Assembly: GCA_034428435.1 (NCBI GenBank)
Contig: DAOUHY010000288.1
Location: forward strand, 62,001 to 126,000
Source: Bin5 sp034428435
GTDB taxonomy: Bacteria > Chloroflexota > Anaerolineae > Caldilineales > Caldilineaceae
Direction of reading: 5' to 3'
DNA: 64,000 bases
The position numbers were made by a program, and so were the translations under genes. The notes under the pieces were generated by a model. It worked only from the letters and a program-made list of their open reading frames with translations. It did not search any database and was not told the DNA's origin. Shown here piece after piece: positions 46,171 through 53,392 of this stretch; position 1 is the stretch's first letter; every line of letters begins with the position of its first letter.

Positions 46171-46953
46171 TCACCGGCAGCGTTCTCCTTCCCCCAACAG
46201 GTGTGCCAGTAGACGCATGAGCCACGAACAACGGGGCGTGGACGGCCCTGATTCGGATGCATCCGCCCTCAAGACAGGAGGCTGTTGAGTAGGATCAGCA
46301 GTCGGACTGTCAGTCATGTTAGTAGCCGCCGCCGGCGCTAGCACAACCGGCGTCCAGTAGTCGCGTAGCTTGCGTGCGAATGCGAAATCGCCGCCTAGCA
46401 CTTCTCGTTGGCCCACGACGAGCGTGTAGCGGCCAACCGATTCCTGAGGATGCCAGACTACGACAACTGCTTCGCCTGACGAGGGAAACGTTATTCGACG
46501 CCTCTGCCGCCTCCAATAGGCGGTACGGCTGAACGGCTCAAAAAAGATAGTAGCTTCAACAGCATCTAACAGTTCTGCTCCCATCTGTTCCGAGACGAGT
46601 TGATGAGCATCGGACGGGAGTTCGGAAACTGAACCTCTGCTCAGTCCGGCCGCGATCACGCCAATGGTAGGTGCAAACTGCTCCTGTCCCTCGATCTGCG
46701 GGATGGTCATACCGATTTCGATTGTCTGTCTGGCCGAAACCGTAAAGGTGAAGTAATCAACGTCCCCGGGCCATTCGAGTGTCGAATATAGAGCCGTTGA
46801 AATCTCCGGGTCGCTGACCGACATAGGGCTGGAAGGCGTCGTGTCAGGCTCCTCGAAAAAAGGTTGATGGGCAAGTGCGGCATCGGACAGGACTAAGGCA
46901 CAGAGCAGGGCCAGTAACAAGACATACGGCCGGAGAACAGTTGTGGTCTTCAT
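46171..46953 (-). CDS. Exported protein with a PPC-like beta domain, in the carotenoid operon
   Basis: A 260-residue secreted protein. The signal peptide (MKTTTVLRPYVLLLALLCAL, cleavage near ALAHQ) is followed by a beta-rich domain whose SVSDPEISTALYSTLEWPGDVDYFTFTV resembles bacterial pre-peptidase C-terminal (PPC) domains. There is no C-terminal anchor; the end is Ser/Pro-rich with one Cys near the tail (RCSWLMRLL). It is translationally coupled to the lycopene cyclase gene (ATGA) and followed by cruF. The function is unknown; its place between two carotenoid enzymes suggests an envelope partner. Confidence 0.65.
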   Translation of the reverse strand: MKTTTVLRPYVLLLALLCALVLSDAALAHQPFFEEPDTTPSSPMSVSDPEISTALYSTLEWPGDVDYFTFTVSARQTIEIGMTIPQIEGQEQFAPTIGVIAAGLSRGSVSELPSDAHQLVSEQMGAELLDAVEATIFFEPFSRTAYWRRQRRRITFPSSGEAVVVVWHPQESVGRYTLVVGQREVLGGDFAFARKLRDYWTPVVLAPAAATNMTDSPTADPTQQPPVLRADASESGPSTPRCSWLMRLLAHLLGEGERCR

Positions 46954-47741
46954 GGCGGATTCCTCAGCCTGCCCGGTATCCAACGGGCTCTCTCATGGCT
47001 CTGTCTGGCGATCATTAGTGTTACGCCAAAGACAACCATTGACGTCGTCAAGAAAAAGAAGACGAATTCCTCCATGGGAAGAATTCCGCCGAGCACTAAG
47101 CCCAATGACTGTTGCGGGTCAATTGTCCAAGTCCCGGAGTGGAGGGCAATGGCGTCCGCGAGCGATAAAAGAATGGTTCCAGGCAAGAGAGTCCAGAGGA
47201 CCGGCATCCGGTAGTGCCACAGGATGTCGGCCCCGAATGCCGCCTGAACAGTGAGCGGAAACATCCCCCATGCCAGCTCCAGTCCGAGATAGGTGCCGGG
47301 TAGATGCCCCGCGCCTACCAAGAATATCCCCGACAACAAGATACCCAGAGTCAGCCCGCAGAACACAAGACGAAGTTGAGGCCGGGAACGAAAAGGTGAG
47401 GCAGGCCCCGGCAAGAGACGAGCAGCCGCCAGAAACGCCAGGCCCAGAAGTACGGTCTGTCCAACAAAGAACAGGTATTCTTCAAGGGGCACATAGCCAA
47501 ATGTGATTCCGAGCACGAGGTCCGGGTCGTACCACCAAACTCTTGTGGCGACCAGATAGTTGTCCCAGGGGGTAGTATAGAGGAGTGCCAGCAGCACGTG
47601 TCCCCCTACGACAGGCAAGGCAGGCCAGGCCTGCAACGAATAGGGGAGTTCGCACCCCAGTCTGCGTAGAAAAACGTTGAGAAAAATGAAGAAGACGGCG
47701 GGAATGCCAATAAAAGCTGACAGGAATACTATGTAGGCCAT
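46950..47741 (-). CDS. crtYcd: Fused lycopene cyclase, CarR/CrtYcd type
   Basis: A 263-residue membrane protein joining the two half-domains of the heterodimeric lycopene cyclase. The first half has TPWDNYLVATRVWWYDPDL and FGYVPLEEYLFFVGQTVLLG; the second repeats the pattern with GTWTIDPQQSLGLVLGG, LPMEEFVFFFLTT and the trailing helix. The paired P-(L/M)-EE-(Y/F)-(L/V)-FF motifs are characteristic. It makes the beta end group of the carotenoid, leaving CruF to modify the other end. The ATG at 47741 begins at the first helix; no strong ribosome binding site is seen. Confidence 0.92.
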   Translation of the reverse strand: MAYIVFLSAFIGIPAVFFIFLNVFLRRLGCELPYSLQAWPALPVVGGHVLLALLYTTPWDNYLVATRVWWYDPDLVLGITFGYVPLEEYLFFVGQTVLLGLAFLAAARLLPGPASPFRSRPQLRLVFCGLTLGILLSGIFLVGAGHLPGTYLGLELAWGMFPLTVQAAFGADILWHYRMPVLWTLLPGTILLSLADAIALHSGTWTIDPQQSLGLVLGGILPMEEFVFFFLTTSMVVFGVTLMIARQSHERARWIPGRLRNPP

Positions 47742-47829
47742 TCGTGCCTGGCAGCCGGCAGCGAGCTCAAACCCATTGCCATGTATCCCCAACCGGTTCG
47801 AAATGATCCTGGCCTCAAACCTGCCCGTA

Positions 47830-49197
47830 CTAGCTCTGGTTGTAGCACTGGCTCACGTCTCTGTGGAGAGTTTCCAACATGGATACGATGGGAGCGCCCT
47901 CACTGCCAAGAATGGCCTGGACGGCAGAAGCGCCCAGATCCAGGTACTCTTCCAGAATTCTAAACTGAATTCCACGCGACTCCAGGAAGTAGTAGAGCCA
48001 CTCTGCTTCCAAACTGATCAGGGAAAGGTCGCCGAATCGCAGCGCTGACATCATCGAGCTGTTGATGCTGAAAAATGGTCTTCCTAGCCTCGCCCAATCC
48101 GGCGGGCTTCCCTGGTCCGAATCCAAAACGCAGGCAGAAATGCGATGCAGGTTTGCCCGATAGCTGGCAATGAGGTCGTGAAAACTGTTATCCAATGGAT
48201 GTGTCTCGCCCTGACGAAGAGGGGCGGTAAGCAAGGCCTCGGCCCTGCCCCCTGCCTGAAGCAGGTCTCTGCCGAGGAATTCGCCTGGCACCCTGCGTCG
48301 GACAGTCTCAGAGAGATTGAAGATTCGTCCACCGAATGCGACAGGTACTTCCTGCCGGCATATCAGCTCACACATATCCAACAGGTTGCCCACGGACCTG
48401 AGTTGCTGGGACACGAGAACGACGAGGTCAGGCTGGATTCGTTGAAGCGTGACTTGCATTTCGCTCAGGGTAAGGTTTTCGCCCAAAAAGACGGTACCAA
48501 AGCCCAACCTCTTCAGAATCAGCTGCAAGAGTGCCAAACCGAAAGTGTGATGTTCTCCTGGGGGGCAAGCCATCAAGACAAGGCCGGGTCGAGTCGGAGG
48601 GGGACATGCCCCCAGCAATACCTTGATTCTCTGCATTGCCTGAGTGGCGGCAAACGAAACCTGCTGGGCGGTCAATTTGCCGGCATGCCATTCCTCTCCC
48701 AACTGGCGTAGTCCTTGGCAGATTACATGGAGGCAGACTGTTTCGACAGGAAAGAGGGCGAATGCCTGGGAGAGGATTCGCTGCCCTTCAAATTCATCGT
48801 AGGCAACGCATGCTGCTGTCCACTCAGCGCAGGCAGTTGTGATCTGGTCGTCTATGCCCTCGCCTGCGCCAGCCTCATTTTGCGGGGTCTCTGTCCATCG
48901 GCTTCCGTAAAAGTGTTGTTCGGGGACCAAACTGGGCTCCAGCAGAGGGTCCCTCCCTTCACTTTCCAACGTCTGCCAGCGTTCTGCAGCACGGCTGATG
49001 CTTAGGCCTTCCAACCGGCGCCGATTCAACCAATGTAGAGTGTCGATATCTCGCCGTGAGTAGATTCGGTGCCCGCCTGCACTTCTCGCCGGCCGGGGAA
49101 TCCCGTACCGTCGCTCCCATGCCCGGAGCGTTTCTGCCTTGATGCCCGTCTCTCGGACAACGGCTTTCAAATTGAATGAAGGCGTTTCCGTGCTCAT
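47830..49197 (-). CDS. MerR-family, B12-binding (CarH/LitR-like) transcriptional regulator with C-terminal extension
   Basis: A 455-residue regulator in four parts: a MerR helix-turn-helix (residues 8-70, with LRAWERRYGIPRPARSAGGHR), a helical cap (about 115-200), a Rossmann B12-binding domain (about 203-325) and a 130-residue C-terminal region. The lower-axial-His motif is kept (PPGEHHTFG, E215-x-H217-x2-G220). The cap Trp170 is kept, but the EH of the W-x9-EH motif that shapes the light-sensing face in CarH is VS (180-181). CarH proteins are about 290 long, so the tail is extra. It likely represses the carotenoid operon it heads. Confidence 0.88.
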   Translation of the reverse strand: MSTETPSFNLKAVVRETGIKAETLRAWERRYGIPRPARSAGGHRIYSRRDIDTLHWLNRRRLEGLSISRAAERWQTLESEGRDPLLEPSLVPEQHFYGSRWTETPQNEAGAGEGIDDQITTACAEWTAACVAYDEFEGQRILSQAFALFPVETVCLHVICQGLRQLGEEWHAGKLTAQQVSFAATQAMQRIKVLLGACPPPTRPGLVLMACPPGEHHTFGLALLQLILKRLGFGTVFLGENLTLSEMQVTLQRIQPDLVVLVSQQLRSVGNLLDMCELICRQEVPVAFGGRIFNLSETVRRRVPGEFLGRDLLQAGGRAEALLTAPLRQGETHPLDNSFHDLIASYRANLHRISACVLDSDQGSPPDWARLGRPFFSINSSMMSALRFGDLSLISLEAEWLYYFLESRGIQFRILEEYLDLGASAVQAILGSEGAPIVSMLETLHRDVSQCYNQS

Positions 49198-49199
49198 AT

Positions 49200-49225
49200 G
49201 TACATGTACTCCTTCGTACTTGTAC
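49200..49225 (-). promoter_or_regulatory. Double GTAC palindrome over the regulator's ribosome binding site
   Basis: Four GTAC boxes at 49200, 49206, 49216 and 49222 are arranged as GTAC-N2-GTAC-N6-GTAC-N2-GTAC, symmetric about 49212. The regulator's Shine-Dalgarno AAGGAG (read on the minus strand) occupies the centre, and its ATG begins two bases beyond. As DNA it is a likely operator for a MerR-type protein; as RNA the two arms pair with one mismatch, leaving AAGGAG partly in the loop. Confidence 0.65.
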
Positions 49226-49269
49226 CCCGCATGTCCTGTCTACGCGGTTTCTAACAATAAAACTATGAT

Positions 49270-49298
49270 ATATTACGCAAACTTGAGACGAAATACAA
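49270..49298 (-). promoter_or_regulatory. Putative promoter of the regulator-carotenoid operon
   Basis: On the minus strand TTGTAT (49298-49293) and TAATAT (49275-49270) are separated by 17 bases in an AT-rich island, about 70 bases ahead of the regulator's ATG and the GTAC boxes. Confidence 0.5.
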
Positions 49299-49377
49299 AT
49301 CTTAAAACTCTATAGTTGGAAGATACAATGAGTAGGCGGGGAAAGTCGAACACAAAAGGCTAAGCGAGCGTTAAGTC

Positions 49378-49837
49378 AGGCGCATCCCAACTGGGGATAT
49401 ACAGTCGCATATTTCTGGAGACTCCCAAGCCATTGTCAGTTCCCACTCCTGTTTCCGCCAGAATAAGTGCCGTCTCTGACCACTGACTACTGACCACTGC
49501 TTTTCTGGGCGGTCGGGCCTATTCGGCCCTCCCTTGTGCGGGGGCTCCGCCCCCGCAACGCCCCCTCTCCTACAACATGCCTGGTCGACCGGGTGTCGAT
49601 ATTCGAAACAGGTGCCTAATCGAAGGTGTCTGGCCAGACCACGTGCCGCCAGTCCCATCAGATCCCCGTAGGTTCCGCCCTTATGCCTGTTCTCGCACCC
49701 GCCCCAGATGACGCACGCCACCGTACGGCCAGGCCTGGCACCTGCACTGCGTCTCGCCCAAAGACGGTAAACAACGCCAGCCACCACTGGCACTGATTCC
49801 CCGCCAGACTGTTCCCACCCCAAGTCTGGGATGCACC
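49378..49837 (+). mobile_element. TIR element copy C (MITE-like, with 9-base target duplication)
   Basis: A 460-base element. The left end is GGCGCATCCCAACT and the right end the complement of GGTGCATCCCAGACTT. It is flanked by perfect direct repeats CGTTAAGTC at 49369-49377 and 49838-49846, the expected footprint of a transposition event with a 9-bp staggered cut. It carries the ACTGACC phrases, the identical 72-base core (49507-49578) and the GGTCGACCGGGTGTCGA segment shared with copies A and B. It has no coding capacity beyond chance frames. It lies in the gap between the B12 regulator and crtB. Confidence 0.85.
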
Positions 49838-49932
49838 CGTTAAGTCTCCGGAGTTGACACGCGACTACCGACCGGGTGCAGGGATCCTAAGCGAATTTCC
49901 TGAGGAATCTGTCCCCAACTGGGTTTCCGATA

Positions 49933-49940
49933 TTGTACAA
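49933..49940. promoter_or_regulatory. TTGTACAA palindrome in the regulator-crtB gap
   Basis: A perfect 8-base palindrome containing the same TTGTAC as the GTAC array near the regulator start, within an AT-rich stretch (AAAATATAAACAAAATATC). It may be a second operator for crtB, though it is 345 bases from the crtB promoter. The remainder of 49847-50284 shows nothing else supportable. Confidence 0.35.
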
Positions 49941-50284
49941 AATATAAACAAAATATCAGTAAATCATTAGCAGGAGTTGGACAAGACGGTATTGTGAGTT
50001 AGACTGAATGGCTATCGTAAGCTGAGGAAGATTGGGAAAGAGGGGGTCTAACCTATCTGTCCATCATTTTGGCTGGTCACAGAAGGAGTTTGTCGCGTCC
50101 CCTATGGCCCAACGACCTGTGGTCAACTGCTTAAGCCGTGGTTCGGTAAGCTGGGAGTTGCTCCGAGCCAAGCCTCTCGACGCGCCAGCCCGAAAGGTCC
50201 CTTCGTGAGGCATCTGCCGACAGGCATCAATGGGGGGGGACGAAGAACAATAGGTTAGGTTGTCTCCTGATTTCAGTAGATCCC

Positions 50285-50313
50285 TTGACTCTGGTCGCTG
50301 AATGCACTAATTT
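50285..50313 (+). promoter_or_regulatory. Putative crtB promoter
   Basis: TTGACT (50285-50290) and TAATTT (50308-50313) are 17 bases apart and lie about 50 bases ahead of crtB, whose ATG has an AAGGGGG ribosome binding site. Confidence 0.45.
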
Positions 50314-50363
50314 GGGATTATAGAATCCGTGACTTACGGACGAGTCGAAGAAGGGGGAAACTG

Positions 50364-51356
50364 ATGAGCAAAGGTGCTCTGATGACTCTGAGAATACGCG
50401 ACTGGGAACGCCCACTGCTCTCTCTCGCGTACGAGGCCGGGCAGGCCTATGTTTCGCCGCCGCACCCAAAGGTCAAGGACAAGAAGGAGTTGGATTTGGC
50501 CTATGACTTCTGTGAAGCTGTAACCGCCGTAAACAGCCGTTCCTTCTTTACCGCGTCACGTCTCCTTCCAAAGGAAAAAAGGCGCTCTGTGCGCGCCCTG
50601 TACGCGTTTTGCCGCAAGAGCGATGACATAGTGGACAAGCCACCCACGGGAAGGCGCGACCCTGAGGCAGTGCGCAACGCGCTTGCTGCCTGGCAGTCGC
50701 GCACACTCAAACAGAGGGCCGATGGTCGCGATCCTGTAGCACTAGCGTGGTCAGACGCTCGACTTCAGTATGGAATCCCATCCCGCTATGCCGAACAGCT
50801 CATCCAGGGCGTTGCACGAGACATCACAGATAAGCGCTACAATACATTCGCCGACTTGACCAACTACTGTTACGGCGTGGCGGCTACCGTAGGATTGATG
50901 AGTATGCACATCATCGGTTTCTCCGGCGCAGAGGCGATTCCCTATGCCCTGAAACTGGGTGTGGCGCTGCAGTTGACGAATGTCCTGAGGGATGTGGGCG
51001 AGGACTGGGAGGCCGGGCGCCTATACCTACCTCTGGAAGATCTGCATCGATTCGGGCTCGATGAAATGGACATTGAAGCTGGACAAGTAGACGACCGCTG
51101 GCGTTCATTCATGCGATTTCAGATTGGGCGAACACGTCAACTCTACGAAGAGGCATGGCCAGGCATCGGTCTTCTGCACGCTGACGGCCGCTTCGCGATC
51201 GGGGCGGCTGCCGAGCTCTATCGTGCAATTCTCGCTGACATCGAGAATAACGACTACGATGTGTTTTCCCGGCGAGCCCATGTCAATGCATGGGGCAAAC
51301 TGAGGCGGCTCCCGGCAATCTGGTGGCGCAGCAAAACGGTACGCGGTCCGGTGTAA
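50364..51356 (+). CDS. crtB: Phytoene synthase
   Basis: A 330-residue enzyme condensing two geranylgeranyl diphosphates to phytoene, the first committed carotenoid step. The two Asp-rich magnesium motifs are present as RKSDDIVDKP (near residue 91) and NVLRDVGEDWEAGRLYLP (near residue 210). The SRSFFTASRLLPKEKRRSVRALYAFCR opening block is typical of phytoene/squalene synthases, and the AEQLIQGVARDIT helix is phytoene-synthase-like. No desaturase (crtI) is in the window. It is transcribed away from the regulator-led carotenoid operon. Confidence 0.93.
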   Translation: MSKGALMTLRIRDWERPLLSLAYEAGQAYVSPPHPKVKDKKELDLAYDFCEAVTAVNSRSFFTASRLLPKEKRRSVRALYAFCRKSDDIVDKPPTGRRDPEAVRNALAAWQSRTLKQRADGRDPVALAWSDARLQYGIPSRYAEQLIQGVARDITDKRYNTFADLTNYCYGVAATVGLMSMHIIGFSGAEAIPYALKLGVALQLTNVLRDVGEDWEAGRLYLPLEDLHRFGLDEMDIEAGQVDDRWRSFMRFQIGRTRQLYEEAWPGIGLLHADGRFAIGAAAELYRAILADIENNDYDVFSRRAHVNAWGKLRRLPAIWWRSKTVRGPV

Positions 51357-51485
51357 GACGTCACGAACTACCCGAGTCGAACACAATAAAAAGCCGCAAT
51401 CAGCGCGGTACGTAGGACGAGGCGAACGCAGATGCCTTTCTCTAATCTTGCCTCTTCACCCCCCTAACCCGTCAAACCTTGCTTT

Positions 51486-51560
51486 CACTGACTACTGAAG
51501 TTCTGCGCGGTCGGGCATTCGGCCCTCCCTTGGACGGGGAATGGCCTCCGTAACGCCCCC
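51486..51560 (+). repeat. Degenerate copy D of the TIR-element core
   Basis: CACTGACTACTGAAGTTCTG, then a GCGGTCGGGC-ATTCGGCCCTCCCTTG segment matches the shared core with a two-base gap, but the second hairpin is destroyed (GGACGGGGAATGGCC). No terminal repeats are seen around it. The surrounding 51357-51980 shows no gene or RNA that I can support. Confidence 0.55.
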
Positions 51561-51980
51561 CTTTGGGGCTCGCGCAGCACCGAATGCGAGCGCAATGTGA
51601 ATCTGGCGGCACGCGGCGGCCCCATTCCTCCTCCCGATTCAAGACCCAAGACCAGACAGCCATGCCCCGAACCGGTTCACATCGACCTTCTCGGATTCGA
51701 ACTGGAAACTGGTATGGTGACCGCCCGGATGCCGAACGGTCAGGTCACACTGAAAACTCCTTCAGCTGCGGAAACTCTTCCTCAACCTCAACCCCTGTCT
51801 GCGGTCACCCGCCCCGAAATGGACAACCAATTCCCTACTTGACGCCCCGTTCGAATCTGCAAACTCCGACCACCGCATCCTAAGGGTACCTGCTGTCGGC
51901 TACGCACCCACGGCCTTCCCCAGTTGTTCCGAGGTTCTCACAGAATTCACTCTTCCTCTGCGTTTCGTGTGCCCTGGGAA

Positions 51981-52009
51981 TTGACAATCGATCATGTAGT
52001 CGCTACAAT
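51981..52009 (+). promoter_or_regulatory. Strong sigma-70 promoter of the oligopeptide ABC operon
   Basis: TTGACA (51981-51986) and TACAAT (52004-52009) with a 17-base spacer, leaving a leader of about 170 bases before the first gene. A short GTGTTC-AC-GAACAC inverted repeat lies within that leader near 52062-52075. Confidence 0.75.
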
Positions 52010-52186
52010 TCTCCCGCTCCCGGCCTGTAAGTATGGCCGATGTTGTTTTGGCGTAGGGCCGTGTTCACGAACACATGGTAGGGAGGCGAGTCTACCCCCT
52101 CTTCGTCTCTGACCAGGGCCGGGTCCGCCACACTTGCGATTCTCATTCACTTTCTTCCCACCGGTTGCGTGCCGCCGGGCAACTGC

Positions 52187-53239
52187 ATGTCCATGACTAT
52201 GAATCGGCAGGCGCCGTCGCGTGCGGCGAAAATCGACGATGGTGGCGCCGACGACACGATCCTCGAACTTCGGGATCTGAAGACCTACTTCTTTCTTGAA
52301 CGAGGGGTTGTAAGAGCGGTCGACGGTGTAGATGTCGCCGTAGGACGCAGAAAGACGCTGGGTGTGGTCGGCGAGAGTGGATGCGGAAAGAGCGTCACCT
52401 TTCGCTCGGTGATGCGGCTCATACAGTCTCCGCCGGGAAAGATTGTGGATGGAGAGATTCTCCTGCATCGCAAGGACGGAGACACTGTCGACATCGTCAA
52501 GCTGGATCCTCGCAGCCGCCAGCTGCGCGATATCCGCGGCGCCGAGATCGCCATGATCTTTCAGGAGCCGATGACTTCACTGAACCCACTCCATCCCGTC
52601 GGACGGCAGATCTCCGAGTCGGTCCTGTTGCACCAGAACACGACAAGGCGGGCGGCTCTGGAGCGGGCCGAAGAGATGTTGAACAGGGTTCACATTGCCG
52701 ATCCCGATCGCCGCATCGGCGAGTATCCCCACCAGCTGAGTGGAGGAATGCGACAGCGGGTAATGATCGCGCTGGCTCTGAGCTGCAATCCCTCGATTCT
52801 GATTGCGGATGAGCCAACCACGGCGCTGGACGTAACGGTTCAGGCACAGATCCTGGACCTGATGCGAGAACTGCAGTCCGAATTCGATTCAGCGATCGTG
52901 CTAATCACGCATAACCTTGGCGTGGTTTCGCAAATGGCGGATCATGTGGCCGTTATGTACATGGGCCGCGTCGTGGAGTACGCCCCCGTCTATGAAATCT
53001 TCCACAACCCGAAACATCCCTATACCATCGGACTCCTCAACTCGGTACCGGTCCTGGGTCGGAAGGAGGACAACCGTCTCGTCCCAATCACGGGAATGGT
53101 ACCCAGCCCGATGGATGAGATTCGCGGCTGCGCGTTTGCCGAAAGGTGCCCTGAAGCAATGGAGATTTGCTGGGAGAAGTCTCCTGTGTTCAAGGAGCAC
53201 GAGCCAGGACATTCGGCGGCCTGCTGGTTGCATGATTGA
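52187..53239 (+). CDS. Oligopeptide/dipeptide ABC transporter ATP-binding protein (DppD/OppD type)
   Basis: A 350-residue ATPase of a peptide-type importer, with Walker A GESGCGKSV, signature LSGGMRQRV, Walker B ILIADEPTTALD and switch His in LITHNLGVV. The C-terminal oligo_HPY tail has HPYTIGLLNSVP and the four-Cys iron-sulfur-like pattern (RGCAFAERCPEAMEICW with a later CW). Several in-frame starts lie within 30 bases (GTG 52169, ATG 52187, 52193, 52199) without a Shine-Dalgarno sequence; 52187 is a working choice. Its partner ATPase is the last gene of the operon, 6.7 kb downstream. Confidence 0.9.
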   Translation: MSMTMNRQAPSRAAKIDDGGADDTILELRDLKTYFFLERGVVRAVDGVDVAVGRRKTLGVVGESGCGKSVTFRSVMRLIQSPPGKIVDGEILLHRKDGDTVDIVKLDPRSRQLRDIRGAEIAMIFQEPMTSLNPLHPVGRQISESVLLHQNTTRRAALERAEEMLNRVHIADPDRRIGEYPHQLSGGMRQRVMIALALSCNPSILIADEPTTALDVTVQAQILDLMRELQSEFDSAIVLITHNLGVVSQMADHVAVMYMGRVVEYAPVYEIFHNPKHPYTIGLLNSVPVLGRKEDNRLVPITGMVPSPMDEIRGCAFAERCPEAMEICWEKSPVFKEHEPGHSAACWLHD

Positions 53240-53392
53240 CCAGGATGTTCCTTCGATTCTTGGAGAGAAAGAGGCATCGAAGAACCCGATCGTTCCGACC
53301 TGAACGTCTGAGAACACCATTCAGTTGCCTGGTCGCGTCACCTCTGGCGCAAAGGGCATTTCTCTATACACAATTTTCAAGGAGGCAAGTTA

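Noticed and set aside
51563..51883. Plus-strand open frames of 81-106 residues after crtB
   Set aside because: They have no ribosome binding site and no recognisable domain, have a Pro/Thr/Arg composition typical of chance frames in GC-rich DNA, and lie next to a degenerate repeat.
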